NCBI RefSeq assembly: GCF_000519205.1
Contig: NZ_JAFB01000008.1
Span: forward strand, 239,875-303,874
Source of the DNA: Amycolatopsis taiwanensis DSM 45107
GTDB lineage: Bacteria; Actinomycetota; Actinomycetes; Mycobacteriales; Pseudonocardiaceae
Direction of reading: 5' to 3'
Length of the DNA stretch: 64,000 bases
Shown: positions 42,310 through 51,365 of the stretch, in pieces
Layout: each line of letters opens with the position of its first letter
Numbering within the stretch: the stretch's first letter is position 1
Translations under genes and position numbers: made by a program
Notes under the pieces: generated by a model
What the model was told of the DNA's origin: nothing
The model's input: only the letters and a program-made list of their open reading frames with translations
The model's database searches: none

Positions 42310-44049
42310 CTACGGACTGGTGGCGAGCCGCTGTGTGGTTTCGAGCAGAAGGGCATGGACGAACGCTTGGGGCAGGTTCCCGCGCAGCTGCCGCTGCCGG
42401 ACGTCGTATTCCTCGGCGAACAGGCCGGGTGGGCCGCAGGCCGCACGGTTGCGCTCGAACGAACGGAACGCCTCGACGTCGTGCCCCTGGTGCCAGTGGG
42501 CGAGCGACACGATGAACCCGCACAACAGGAACGCCCCTTCCGCGTCGCCGAGGGGCTGGTTGTTCGGGGCGAAGCGGTAGACGTAGCCGTCTTGGCACAA
42601 GTCCGTTTGGACGGCCTCGAGGGTCGCTACCGTGCGCGGATCGTTGGCGGCCAGCGCGCCGCGGACCGGGGGGAGGAGCAACGCGGCGTCCGTGCCGGAC
42701 ACCTCGGGGCTGCGCTGCCAGGCCCCGCGCTGGTCGATGCAGCGGCGGCTCGTCTCGGCGAGCAGCTTGTCGGCGAAGCCGGTGAGGTCGGCGGCATGGC
42801 GCGGCGTGCGCTGCTGGGCGATCGCACGGAGGCCCGCGACGCACGCCAGACGCGAGTGGCTCCACCAGTCATCGTCCAGTTCCCATACTCCTGCTTCCGG
42901 CCGGTCCCAGCGCTGGTTGATCAGCTCGACGCAGCGGTCGATGGCGTGTTCGGTGTCGGGAGTGAGGCGGTCGTGGCGGGCGGCGGCCGCGTACAGCTGC
43001 AGCAGTTCACCGACCGTGTCGAGCTGGAACTGCCGGTTGACGTGGTTACCCACGATGGGGTTCCCGCCGGGATAGCCGGGCAGATCCAGCACGGTTTCAT
43101 CTGGTGGTGGAGTGCCGTCGGTGCGGTAGGCGGGCAGGAGGTCGTCGCCGTGTTCGAGCACGCGGGCAGTGGTGAAGGCGACGGCGTCGTCGAGTAACGG
43201 GTGGGGCTCGGCGACCGACGCCGCGAGGCCGGCGTAACACTGGTCGCGCAGCCAGGAGTAGCGGTAGTCGTAGTTGCGGCCGGCTTCGGCCCGCTCGGGC
43301 AGGCCCAGGGTGGCGGCGGCGACCATGCCGCCGCCGGCGGTGGTCAGGCCGCGGAGCACGACGTAGGCGTGGCGCGCGTCGCGGGGTGCGATGGTGTTGT
43401 CGAACGCGGGCACCGCCTGATGCCAGGCGTACTCGGTGGCGATCCACTGCTCGGCGGCGTCGGGTGGTTGCGGCAACGGCTGATCACCGAGTTCCAGCAC
43501 GAAATCGTGGTGGGTACTGCCCGGCACGGTCAGCTCGAGGATCAGGCGGCCGTCGCGGTCGGGACGGGCGTGGGCGGCGCCGGTCCAGCGAATGCGGAGG
43601 CCGCCGGTCCGGGCGGTCCAGACCCCGTCGTCGAGGCTGAGGTTACGCATCGAGCGGCCGCCGAACGCGTCGCGCAGGTCGAGTTGGACGCGCATCCGGA
43701 CGTCTCGCTCAAGGGCCTCGATGCGGCGAAGGACGACCGCGCGCCGCGGGTCGGCGGGGTAGGTGAGCGCTTCGCGGCACTCGACGACGGTGTCCGTGGT
43801 GACCCAGCGGTTGCGCCAGATCAGCGTGCCGGGCTCGTAGTAGCCGCCCCAGACACAGGTGTCCACCGGGCTGACCGAGTAGCTTCCCCGGCCGCCGATC
43901 AGGGAGGACAGGACGGCGCTGTCGGCCCAACCGGGCGCACAGAGCCACGCGATGTCGCCGTGCGGGCCGCACAGCCCGCCGCGTTCACCGTCGGCCAGCA
44001 GCGCGTACTCGCGCAGGACGTGCGGGGGGAAGTTTTGCCAGTCGCTCAT
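42310..44049 (-). CDS. Glycoside hydrolase family 15 protein (trehalase/glucoamylase-like)
   Basis: The 579-residue protein is of the GH15 type seen in mycobacterial trehalases and actinomycete glucoamylase-like enzymes. An N-terminal beta domain (LLADGERGGLCGPHGDIAWL) leads to the (alpha/alpha)6 barrel with RNYDYRYSWLRDQCY, PEAGVWEL and, near the end, NLPQAFVHALLLET. The general acid would lie in the GVWEL region. It is the last gene of the PoxB-like operon, overlapping the SDR by four bases. Confidence 0.88.
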   Translation of the reverse strand: MSDWQNFPPHVLREYALLADGERGGLCGPHGDIAWLCAPGWADSAVLSSLIGGRGSYSVSPVDTCVWGGYYEPGTLIWRNRWVTTDTVVECREALTYPADPRRAVVLRRIEALERDVRMRVQLDLRDAFGGRSMRNLSLDDGVWTARTGGLRIRWTGAAHARPDRDGRLILELTVPGSTHHDFVLELGDQPLPQPPDAAEQWIATEYAWHQAVPAFDNTIAPRDARHAYVVLRGLTTAGGGMVAAATLGLPERAEAGRNYDYRYSWLRDQCYAGLAASVAEPHPLLDDAVAFTTARVLEHGDDLLPAYRTDGTPPPDETVLDLPGYPGGNPIVGNHVNRQFQLDTVGELLQLYAAAARHDRLTPDTEHAIDRCVELINQRWDRPEAGVWELDDDWWSHSRLACVAGLRAIAQQRTPRHAADLTGFADKLLAETSRRCIDQRGAWQRSPEVSGTDAALLLPPVRGALAANDPRTVATLEAVQTDLCQDGYVYRFAPNNQPLGDAEGAFLLCGFIVSLAHWHQGHDVEAFRSFERNRAACGPPGLFAEEYDVRQRQLRGNLPQAFVHALLLETTQRLATSP

Positions 44050-45068
44050 GACCGAACTCGCCGCCACAGCGTGAGAGTCGCCGCGGCGAGCGCGCCACCG
44101 CAGGCAGTGAGCAGGCTGCGGTGCCGGCTGGTCCACAGCTGGAAACTGTGTGAGAGGGACTTGCTGTCGAATTCACCGTGGGCGCCGTAGTCGTGGCCGG
44201 TGGCGCCGTCGGCCGGCTCCCACAGGTTCGCGGGCTGGTCCGGCGGCGTGGGCTGCGCGGTCTGCTGGGACTTGAGCCCGGTCTTCGCGAGGTAGCGGTC
44301 GAGCAGGCCGGGGGCGACGGCGTTCGCGATGAGCGTGCCGACCGTGCTGCCGCCCACCCAGTACTCGCGACGGCGGGGGTGGTCGGCGGCGTAGAGCACG
44401 GCCCGGGCGGCGACCTCGGGCTGGTAGATCGGCGGGACCGGCTGTGCGTGGTGCGGCAGGCGCGAGAGCACCCAGGAGAACTGCGGAGTGTTGACTCCGG
44501 GCATCTGCACCATCGTCACGTGGACGTTGCTGTGTTCGGCCAGCAGTTCGCAGCGCAGCGACTCGTGAAATCCCTGGATGGCGTGCTTCGCGCCGCAGTA
44601 AGCGCTTTGCAACGGGATACCCCGGTAGGCCAGTGCCGATCCGACCTGCACGATCGTGCCCTCATCACGCGGTTTCATGCGCTTGAGCGCGGCCATGGTG
44701 CCGTACACGAAACCGAGGTAGCTGACCTCGGTCACGCGTCGGAACTCCTCCGGCCGGATGTCGCTGAAGCGCGCGAACACCGAGGTGAAGGCGACGTTCA
44801 CCCAGATGTCGATCGGCCCGAACTCCTGCTCGACCCGCTCGGCGGCTGCCTCTACCTGGTCGAAGTCGGCGACGTCGGTGGGGAGTTCGAGTGCGGTCCC
44901 GCCGGCGCGGCGGATGTCGCCGGCCGCGGCTGCCAGGCCTTTCTCGCCGCGGGCGAGCAGCGCGACGTGGGCTTTCCGGGCGCCGAACGCCTGGGCGACC
45001 GCACGGCCGATACCGCCGCTGGCGCCGGTGACGACGACGACTTGGCCCGAATTCCTGGTGTCTGACAT
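44046..45068 (-). CDS. SDR oxidoreductase with C-terminal extension
   Basis: The 340-residue protein has VVVTGASGGIGRAVAQAFG, VNVAF in place of NNAG, and the catalytic S with YCGAKHA. An extra C-terminal part of about 80 residues, ending in a hydrophobic segment (SLLTACGGALAAATLTLW), may anchor it to the membrane. The group occurs widely in actinomycetes with unknown substrates. It lies between a small membrane protein and the GH15 gene. Confidence 0.85.
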   Translation of the reverse strand: MSDTRNSGQVVVVTGASGGIGRAVAQAFGARKAHVALLARGEKGLAAAAGDIRRAGGTALELPTDVADFDQVEAAAERVEQEFGPIDIWVNVAFTSVFARFSDIRPEEFRRVTEVSYLGFVYGTMAALKRMKPRDEGTIVQVGSALAYRGIPLQSAYCGAKHAIQGFHESLRCELLAEHSNVHVTMVQMPGVNTPQFSWVLSRLPHHAQPVPPIYQPEVAARAVLYAADHPRRREYWVGGSTVGTLIANAVAPGLLDRYLAKTGLKSQQTAQPTPPDQPANLWEPADGATGHDYGAHGEFDSKSLSHSFQLWTSRHRSLLTACGGALAAATLTLWRRVRS

Positions 45069-45083
45069 GGGATCTCCGATCTT

Positions 45084-45422
45084 CTACCGGGGACACGGCG
45101 CGTCATGGCGGCTCGCGTTCCGGGTGGCGCCCGCCCAGATGGCCGCGACCGCCGCGTTGACCACGGCGGGATATCGCCATCGGCGAGACAGCCTGGCAAG
45201 GATGAGCATGCTCAGGCAGTGCGCGAGGTCGGCCGTCCACGCCCACCTGGCGACGAAGCCGGCCGGGCGCCGTAGGGTCACGGCGGATTGGGCCAGGTGC
45301 CGCAGGCCCAGCGCGGTCACCACCGTCGCCAGCTCGTGCTGGTCCCGGAGAACAGACCGCGAAGCCGTCAACAAGACGCACCCCCACGCCGCCCGCACGG
45401 TCGCGATCGACGTAGTCCTCAC
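45084..45422 (-). CDS. Small membrane protein of unknown function
   Basis: The 112-residue protein has hydrophobic stretches near residues 28-45, 66-80 and 85-102. No family is recognised. Its ATG overlaps the stop of the FAD/Fe-S dehydrogenase (ATGA), so it is part of the operon and might help anchor or serve the dehydrogenase; this is a guess from position. Confidence 0.6.
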   Translation of the reverse strand: MRTTSIATVRAAWGCVLLTASRSVLRDQHELATVVTALGLRHLAQSAVTLRRPAGFVARWAWTADLAHCLSMLILARLSRRWRYPAVVNAAVAAIWAGATRNASRHDAPCPR

Positions 45423-48412
45423 CGTGCGCTCCGCCGGGTGGCTGTGCGGCCTTCGAGCCCACTGGCCAGCAGCTCCGCGAGGTGGACGCCTTCGCGTCCG
45501 TTGCTGTCCAGCTCGTGGATCTGGGTGCGGCAGCTAAATCCGTCGGCCAGCACGACCATGTCGGCCGAAGCCTCGCGCACGCGCGGGAGAAGTACGCGCT
45601 CTGCGCAGGCTTCGCTGACCGCGAGATGCCCCTTCTCGAAGCCGAAATTTCCGGCCAGGCCGCAACAGCCGGAGTCGAGGTGCTCGGCGTCGACACCGGC
45701 ATCCCGCAGCAACTGCTGGTCGGGGTCCCACCCCATGACCGCGTGCTGGTGGCAGTGGACCTGGGCGATCGCCTTCGCGGACAACCGCGGTGGCCGGTAG
45801 CCGGGGGAGTGCTCGGTGAGCAGTTCGGCGAGGGTGACGGTCTGCGCATGCAACCTGCGGACGTCCTGGTCACCGGGGAACAGCTCGAGGGCGTCGGAGC
45901 GGAACACCGCGGTGCAGCTGGGCTCCAAGCCGACGACGAGCCCGCCCTCGCGCAGATGCGGCGCCAGTTCCCGGACGGTGCGGGTCAGGATGCGTTTGGC
46001 GGTGCCGAGTTGGCCGGTGGAGATCCAGGTGAGTGCGCAGCACACCGGCCTCGACGGCATCGTGACCCGCCATCCGGCCTCCTCCAGGACACGCACCGCG
46101 GCCTGGCCGACGTGCGGGTGGAAGGCGTTGGTGAAGGTGTCCGGCCACAGCAGCACCGTGCCCCGAACGCCGTCGTCGGCGGGGCGGTGCCGCGCGAACC
46201 ACTGCTGCAGGGTTTGCCCGGCGAACAAGGGAATCTCTCGGTCTTCGACGCCGGCGGCGCGTGTGGCCAGCCGCGACAGGCCCGGGGCGTGGGTCAGCAC
46301 GTTGACCAGCTTGCCGGCGTGGAGCTTCCCCACGATCCGGGCGACGGCGGGCAGCCAGCCCATCGTGAAGTCGGAGCGCGGCCGCCGCCAAGGGCGGCCG
46401 TGGAAGTGGTGAGCGAGGAACTCGGCCTTGTACGTGGCCATGTCCACATTGGCCGGACAGTCCGTCTTGCAGCCTTTGCACGCCAGGCACAGGTCGAGCG
46501 CGTCCTTCACCTCGGTCGAGCGCCAGCCGTCGGTGAGCGGGCCGTCTCCGTGCCCGTCGAGCATTTCGAACAGCAGCCGCGCACGGCCGCGGGTGGAATG
46601 TTCCTCTTCGCCGGTGACCTGGTAGGACGGGCACATGACCTGCCCGCCGTCGGTCTTGTGCTGGCGGCAGCGGCCGATGCCGACACAACGGTTGGCGGCC
46701 TGGGCGAACGAACCGCCGTCGTGCGGGAACTTGAAGTACAGGTCCTGGGGGTTGGCGGGAGCCCAGCCGCCGCCGAGGCGGAGGTTTTCGTCCAGCCGGT
46801 ACGGGGCGACGACCTTGCCGGGGTTCATCCGGTCCTCGGGGTCGAAGATCGCCTTGAGCCGGCCGAAGGCGGTGACGATCTCGTCTCCGAACATCCTCGG
46901 CAGCAACTCGCCGCGGGACTGTCCGTCGCCGTGCTCGCCGGAGAACGAGCCACCCAGTTCGGCGACGAGGTCGGCGGCGCGTTCCATGAACCGGCGGTAG
47001 GTCGCGACACCGTCGGCGCTGTAGAGATCGAAGGGGATGCGGGTGTGGACGCAGCCCTGTCCGAAGTGGCCGTAGAGGCTGGGCCCGGTTTCGCTGGCGT
47101 AGCCGAACTCTTCGTACAGCGCGGTAAGTCTCCGCAGGTACTTACCGAGCAATTCGGGGGCGACCGCGGAATCTTCCCAGCCTTCGAAGGTGTCGGCCTT
47201 GCCGGGCACGTGTGCTGTGGCGCCGAGCCCGGCCTCCCGGACGTGCCAGAGTTCGGTCTCGCGGGCGGGATCGTCAAGGAAGGCGACGTCGGCCTGGTTC
47301 TCGGTGTCGTGCAACGCTTCCAGCAGCTGGTGGGCTCGACGCTCGACCTCGTCGGTGGTGGTTCCGCCGAACTGCACCATGAGGAACGCGCGACCTTCCG
47401 GCATCTCGGCCAGCGCCTGCGGGTTCATGTTCTTGATCTGCTGGTCGCGGATGAGCTTGTGGTCGATGCCTTCGAGGGCGATCGGCTGGTGCGGGAGGAT
47501 CGCCGGCACGGCGTCGGCGGCGGCGACGACGTCGGGATAACCGAGTACGACCAGCGTCCGTTCTTCAAGCACCGGGACCAGCTTCAGTTCCGCGCGAAGC
47601 ACCGTGACCAAAGTGGACTCCGAGCCGACGAGCAGGCCCGCGACGTCGAAGTGGTTTTCGGGCAGCAGTGAGTCGAGGTTGTAGCCGGACACGCGGCGGG
47701 GGATGTCGGGGAAGCGGCGGCGGATTTCGTCGGCGTACTCGTCGCGCAGCCGCCGCAACTGCCGGTAGATCGCCGCTTGTGCGTTGCCGTGGCGTTCGAT
47801 CTCGCGGTATTCCTCGTCGGTCGTTTCGCCGCACCAGAACCGGGTGCCGTCGGCGAGGACGACCTCGAGGCGTGCGATGTTGTCGACGACCTTGCCGGTG
47901 CGCTGGGCGGTGGCGCCGCACGAGTTGTTGCCGATCATGCCGCCGAGGGTGCAGTTCATGTGCGTGGCCGGTTCCGGCCCGAACCGCAGGCCGGTGTCGG
48001 CGAGCTGCCGGTTGAGCTCGTCGAGCACGATCCCCGGCTGCACGATGCAGGTGCGCGCCTGTTCGTCGACGGATTCGAGCTTCGTGCAGTACTTCGACCA
48101 GTCGAGGACGACCGCCGTGTTGGTGCACTGCCCGGCCAGGCTGGTGCCGCCACCGCGGGAAAGCACCGGCGCCCCGAACTCCCGCGCCACCGCCAGTGCT
48201 TCGACCGCGTCGTCGGGCGAACGGGGAACGACCACGCCGATCGGGACCTGCCGGAAGTTGGAGGCGTCGGTCGAGTACGCCCCGCGCGTTCCGCGGTCGA
48301 ACCGCACCTCCCCGCGTACCCGCTCGCGCAGCGCCGCGGACAGTGCCTCGACGTTCACCTCGGCCCGGCCCGGCCGGCGGACGACCGGCGTCGGCAGTTG
48401 GACGTGTGCCAT
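45419..48412 (-). CDS. FAD/[4Fe-4S] dehydrogenase, D-lactate/glycolate type (GlcD-GlcF fusion)
   Basis: The 997-residue protein fuses an FAD-linked oxidase domain to an iron-sulfur domain. VLSRGGGTSLAGQCTNTAVV and GNNSCGATAQRTGKVVDN bind FAD. The middle region carries CRQHKTDGGQVMCPS and CLACKGCKTDCP for [4Fe-4S] clusters, and the C-terminal part has VCCALTW and CCGLAGNFGFEKGH, the CCG motifs of quinone-linked succinate/lactate partner subunits. It oxidises a 2-hydroxy acid such as D-lactate, glycolate or D-2-hydroxyglutarate and passes electrons to quinone. It starts 9 bases after the PoxB-like gene. Confidence 0.92.
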   Translation of the reverse strand: MAHVQLPTPVVRRPGRAEVNVEALSAALRERVRGEVRFDRGTRGAYSTDASNFRQVPIGVVVPRSPDDAVEALAVAREFGAPVLSRGGGTSLAGQCTNTAVVLDWSKYCTKLESVDEQARTCIVQPGIVLDELNRQLADTGLRFGPEPATHMNCTLGGMIGNNSCGATAQRTGKVVDNIARLEVVLADGTRFWCGETTDEEYREIERHGNAQAAIYRQLRRLRDEYADEIRRRFPDIPRRVSGYNLDSLLPENHFDVAGLLVGSESTLVTVLRAELKLVPVLEERTLVVLGYPDVVAAADAVPAILPHQPIALEGIDHKLIRDQQIKNMNPQALAEMPEGRAFLMVQFGGTTTDEVERRAHQLLEALHDTENQADVAFLDDPARETELWHVREAGLGATAHVPGKADTFEGWEDSAVAPELLGKYLRRLTALYEEFGYASETGPSLYGHFGQGCVHTRIPFDLYSADGVATYRRFMERAADLVAELGGSFSGEHGDGQSRGELLPRMFGDEIVTAFGRLKAIFDPEDRMNPGKVVAPYRLDENLRLGGGWAPANPQDLYFKFPHDGGSFAQAANRCVGIGRCRQHKTDGGQVMCPSYQVTGEEEHSTRGRARLLFEMLDGHGDGPLTDGWRSTEVKDALDLCLACKGCKTDCPANVDMATYKAEFLAHHFHGRPWRRPRSDFTMGWLPAVARIVGKLHAGKLVNVLTHAPGLSRLATRAAGVEDREIPLFAGQTLQQWFARHRPADDGVRGTVLLWPDTFTNAFHPHVGQAAVRVLEEAGWRVTMPSRPVCCALTWISTGQLGTAKRILTRTVRELAPHLREGGLVVGLEPSCTAVFRSDALELFPGDQDVRRLHAQTVTLAELLTEHSPGYRPPRLSAKAIAQVHCHQHAVMGWDPDQQLLRDAGVDAEHLDSGCCGLAGNFGFEKGHLAVSEACAERVLLPRVREASADMVVLADGFSCRTQIHELDSNGREGVHLAELLASGLEGRTATRRSAR

Positions 48413-48421
48413 CGCGAGGCC

Positions 48422-50215
48422 TCAGCTGTCCTTGCCCGGCAGGAACTCCTGCGCCTTCGTCTTCACGCCCTGCACGACGAGATGGACCGCGTTGGGGTCG
48501 CCCTTGAGCACCGATTCGGTGGCGGCCTTCATCTGCTCGAAGGTGGCGTGCGGCGGGATCGGCGGCATCTCCGGGTCACAGTGGATGTCCAGCAGCGCGG
48601 GCCGGTCCGCGCCGAGCACGGTGTCCCAGGCCGACGCGAGCTGGTCCGGCTTGTCGACGGTGACCGCGGTCAACCCGAGGGACCGGGCGAAACCGGCGTA
48701 GTCGACATCGGGCAGGCTTTGCGACTCCTCGAACTTCGGCGCCCCGGTCATCGCGCGCAGCTCCCAGGTGACCTGGTTGAGGTCGTTGTTGTGGAACACG
48801 CAGATGACGCACCGCGGGTCGCGCCACAGGTTCTGGTAGCGGGCGATGGTGATCAGCTCGGCGAGCCCGTTCATCTGCATGGCGCCATCGCCGACCAAGG
48901 CGATCACCGGCCGGTCGGGATGGGCGAACTTCGCGCCGATCGCGTACGGCACGCCCGGCCCCATCGTGGCGAGGGTGCCCGACAGCGAACCCCGCATCTC
49001 GCCGCGGATCCGCAGGTTGCGGGCGTACCAGTTGGTCGAGGAGCCGGAGTCCGCGGTCACGATGGCGTTGTCGGGGATCTTGCGCGACAACTCGGACACG
49101 ATGGCCATCGGGTTCACCGGCTCGGCCGTCACCGCGGCCTCGCGTTCCACCGTTTTCCACCACGCCGCGACGTTCTTCTCGATCGTTTCGCGCCACGAAT
49201 GGTCCTGCTTGTTCTTCAGCTTCGGGAGCAGGGCGCGCAGGGTGGCCGCGCTGTCGCCGACCAGGTTCACCTCGGTCGGATAGCGCATGCCGATGAACCG
49301 GCCGTCGAGATCGATCTGTATCGCCCTGGCCTGGCCGAATTCCGGCAGGAACTGGGTGTACGGGAAGTTCGAGCCGACGATCAGCAAGGTGTCGCAGTCA
49401 CGCATGAGTTCGTAGCTCGGGCGGGTGCCCAGCAAACCGATCGCACCGGTCACGTAGGGCAACTCGTCGGACAACACGTCCTTACCCAGCAACGCTTTCG
49501 CGACGCCGGCCCCGGTCACCTGCGCGACCTGCCGGATTTCCTCGGCCGCGTCCCGCGCACCCTGCCCGGCCAGGATGGCGACCTTCTCGCCGGAGTTGAG
49601 GACCTCCGCGGCAGCGTCGAGGTCCCGTTCGGGCGGGACCAATCGCGGCCACGACGTGTTCGGGGGACTGGAGGGCACCTGCTTGAACACGTGCTGAGGC
49701 GGTGAGTACGTCTCCTCCTGCAGGTCGGCCGGGATGATCAGCGCAGTCGGGCACCGGGACGCCTCCGCGGTCCGAATCGCCCGGTCGAGGGCGTTGGGCA
49801 GTTGTTCGGGGACGTTGACCTCCACGAGGTATTCGCTCGCGACGTCCTTGTAGAGCGCCTGTAGATCAACCTCCTGCTGGTAGCTGCCGCCCATCGCGCT
49901 GCGCGCCGTCTGGCCCACGATCGCCACCACCGGAACGTGGTCGAGTTTCGCGTCGTAGAGGCCGTTGAGCAGGTGGATGGCGCCCGGGCCCGACGTCGCC
50001 ATGCACACCCCGACCCGCCCGCTGAACTTCGCGTAGCCGACCGCGGCGAACGCGGCCATCTCCTCGTGCCGGACTTGCACGAAACGCGGGTGGTTGTCCG
50101 CCTTCCCGAACGAGGCGACGATGCCGTTGATGCCGTCGCCGGGGTAGGCGAACACTTGTTCCACGTCCCAGTCGCGCAACCGCTGCAGCAGGTAGTCACC
50201 GACCGTCTGAGCCAT
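48422..50215 (-). CDS. Thiamine-diphosphate enzyme, pyruvate oxidase/dehydrogenase (PoxB) type
   Basis: The 597-residue protein has the three-domain TPP fold: QVFAYPGDGINGI, VRHEEMAAFAAVGYAKFSG with the catalytic glutamate, an FAD-type middle domain, and GDGAMQMNGLAELITIARYQ through NND as the TPP/Mg motif. It most resembles PoxB-like enzymes giving acetate or acetyl phosphate and CO2 from pyruvate, electrons going to quinone or O2. A related acetolactate-synthase-like activity cannot be excluded. It heads the operon with the lactate-type dehydrogenase, suggesting a lactate to pyruvate to acetate route at the membrane. Confidence 0.9.
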   Translation of the reverse strand: MAQTVGDYLLQRLRDWDVEQVFAYPGDGINGIVASFGKADNHPRFVQVRHEEMAAFAAVGYAKFSGRVGVCMATSGPGAIHLLNGLYDAKLDHVPVVAIVGQTARSAMGGSYQQEVDLQALYKDVASEYLVEVNVPEQLPNALDRAIRTAEASRCPTALIIPADLQEETYSPPQHVFKQVPSSPPNTSWPRLVPPERDLDAAAEVLNSGEKVAILAGQGARDAAEEIRQVAQVTGAGVAKALLGKDVLSDELPYVTGAIGLLGTRPSYELMRDCDTLLIVGSNFPYTQFLPEFGQARAIQIDLDGRFIGMRYPTEVNLVGDSAATLRALLPKLKNKQDHSWRETIEKNVAAWWKTVEREAAVTAEPVNPMAIVSELSRKIPDNAIVTADSGSSTNWYARNLRIRGEMRGSLSGTLATMGPGVPYAIGAKFAHPDRPVIALVGDGAMQMNGLAELITIARYQNLWRDPRCVICVFHNNDLNQVTWELRAMTGAPKFEESQSLPDVDYAGFARSLGLTAVTVDKPDQLASAWDTVLGADRPALLDIHCDPEMPPIPPHATFEQMKAATESVLKGDPNAVHLVVQGVKTKAQEFLPGKDS

Positions 50216-50786
50216 GAGAACTCCTCACCCGTGTTTCGAACTCGCATGCGGATACCCGCTCCTCGGAGCGGTGTGCCGCGGCCTCGGCGTGCGTCGGACC
50301 GGGTTTCACCGGGACACCCCCTTCCACGCCGCCGGATCGTCGCCAGCGGTACCGAGATCGCGGTACCCGTTTTCGCCGCCTGCTACACCCCTCGTGCGCC
50401 TGCCGTCCCGCACCGTCACGAGCCGATGAGTTCCCGCCCCAGGCCGCCGAGTTCCCGGTTCGGGCCGATGACTTCCCGGTTCCGGACGCCGAGTTCCCGG
50501 TTGGGCGAGGGTCCTGTTCGTACCTCTTGCGTACGGACGGGGCAGCCCGAGCACTGCTGGTCCGCTCGACTCGCGGCATAGGTGGCTTTCTCGCGTTACC
50601 TTTTGCCGTGGCCATACGTCACTGGCTATGACGGGCACGACGGCGGAAGGCAACGCCGTGGAAGATCAACAAACGCTCGCATGGCTGCCTTCGCCGCGGC
50701 CGGTCCGGGACGGCGATCGAGATCATCGCCGCCCCCGGCCGCCTTCGCCTCGTCGCAGCCGACTTCGCGCAGTATGGAGGAGAATC
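50216..50786. other. Intergenic region with repeat locus C
   Basis: No convincing gene is seen on either strand. It contains the 21-bp repeats (50425-50508) and otherwise nothing recognisable. Promoters for the PoxB-like operon and for the monooxygenase-like gene are expected here but do not stand out. Confidence 0.55.
50425..50508. repeat. 21-bp tandem repeats (locus C)
   Basis: Four units of 21 bases start at 50425, 50446, 50467 and 50488, with the core GCCGAGTTCCCGGTT. This is the reverse complement of the unit at locus B, so the array points the other way. Confidence 0.8.
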
Positions 50787-51137
50787 ATGACTGAAGCGGA
50801 CCCGCTACTCCAGGGACCGGTCACCCTGATCAACGTATTCGAAGTGCCGCCCGAACAGCTTGACGACTTCGTGAAGCAGTGGCAGCAGCGGGCCGCGATC
50901 ATGGCCGGCGCGCCGGGATTCCGGCAGTCTAGACTGTATCGAGCTGCCTCGGCAGCCGCCCATTTCCCGTTCGTCAACGTGGCCGGCTGGGACAGCCCGG
51001 CGGCCTGGGAAGCAGCGCAGGCGAATCCGGAGTTCCGCGACCGCATAGCGTCTCTTCCACCCGGAATCCGGGCCGGCGCCCATCCCGGCCTCTACCGGGT
51101 GGCCGTCGAGTTGAACCGCGGCACACCCGCCGACTGA
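50787..51137 (+). CDS. Antibiotic biosynthesis monooxygenase (ABM)-fold protein
   Basis: The 116-residue protein is a dimeric alpha-beta ABM fold: VTLINVFEVPPEQLDDFVKQ, APGFRQSRLYRA and VNVAGWDSPAAWEAAQANPE. Members include heme-degrading and quinone-forming oxygenases; many have no known substrate. The ATG follows GGAGGAGAA at good spacing. It stands alone between the repeat locus and a terminator. Confidence 0.85.
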   Translation: MTEADPLLQGPVTLINVFEVPPEQLDDFVKQWQQRAAIMAGAPGFRQSRLYRAASAAAHFPFVNVAGWDSPAAWEAAQANPEFRDRIASLPPGIRAGAHPGLYRVAVELNRGTPAD

Positions 51138-51315
51138 GGAGGACGGTGCCGGGCGAGCGCGATCACTGGCCGCCGCGTGTGTCTTGCAGCTGTTGTCGGA
51201 TGAGGTCGACAGCGCAGGTCAGCGAAACGGCTGCGTCCCCAAACCTCGCCGTCGGAAATTCCGGCATGTCCACAAAGGACGACCTCACACATCCTCATGA
51301 GACTGCGCTGGGAAA

Positions 51316-51350
51316 CCGGGTGAGGACACCACTCCGGTCTCCTCACCCGG
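51316..51350. terminator. Convergent terminator hairpin
   Basis: CCGGGTGAGGA (51316-51326) pairs with TCCTCACCCGG (51340-51350), an 11-bp stem between the ABM gene and the convergent S9 peptidase. Confidence 0.55.
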
Positions 51351-51365
51351 GGCTCCCCGGTTCGT

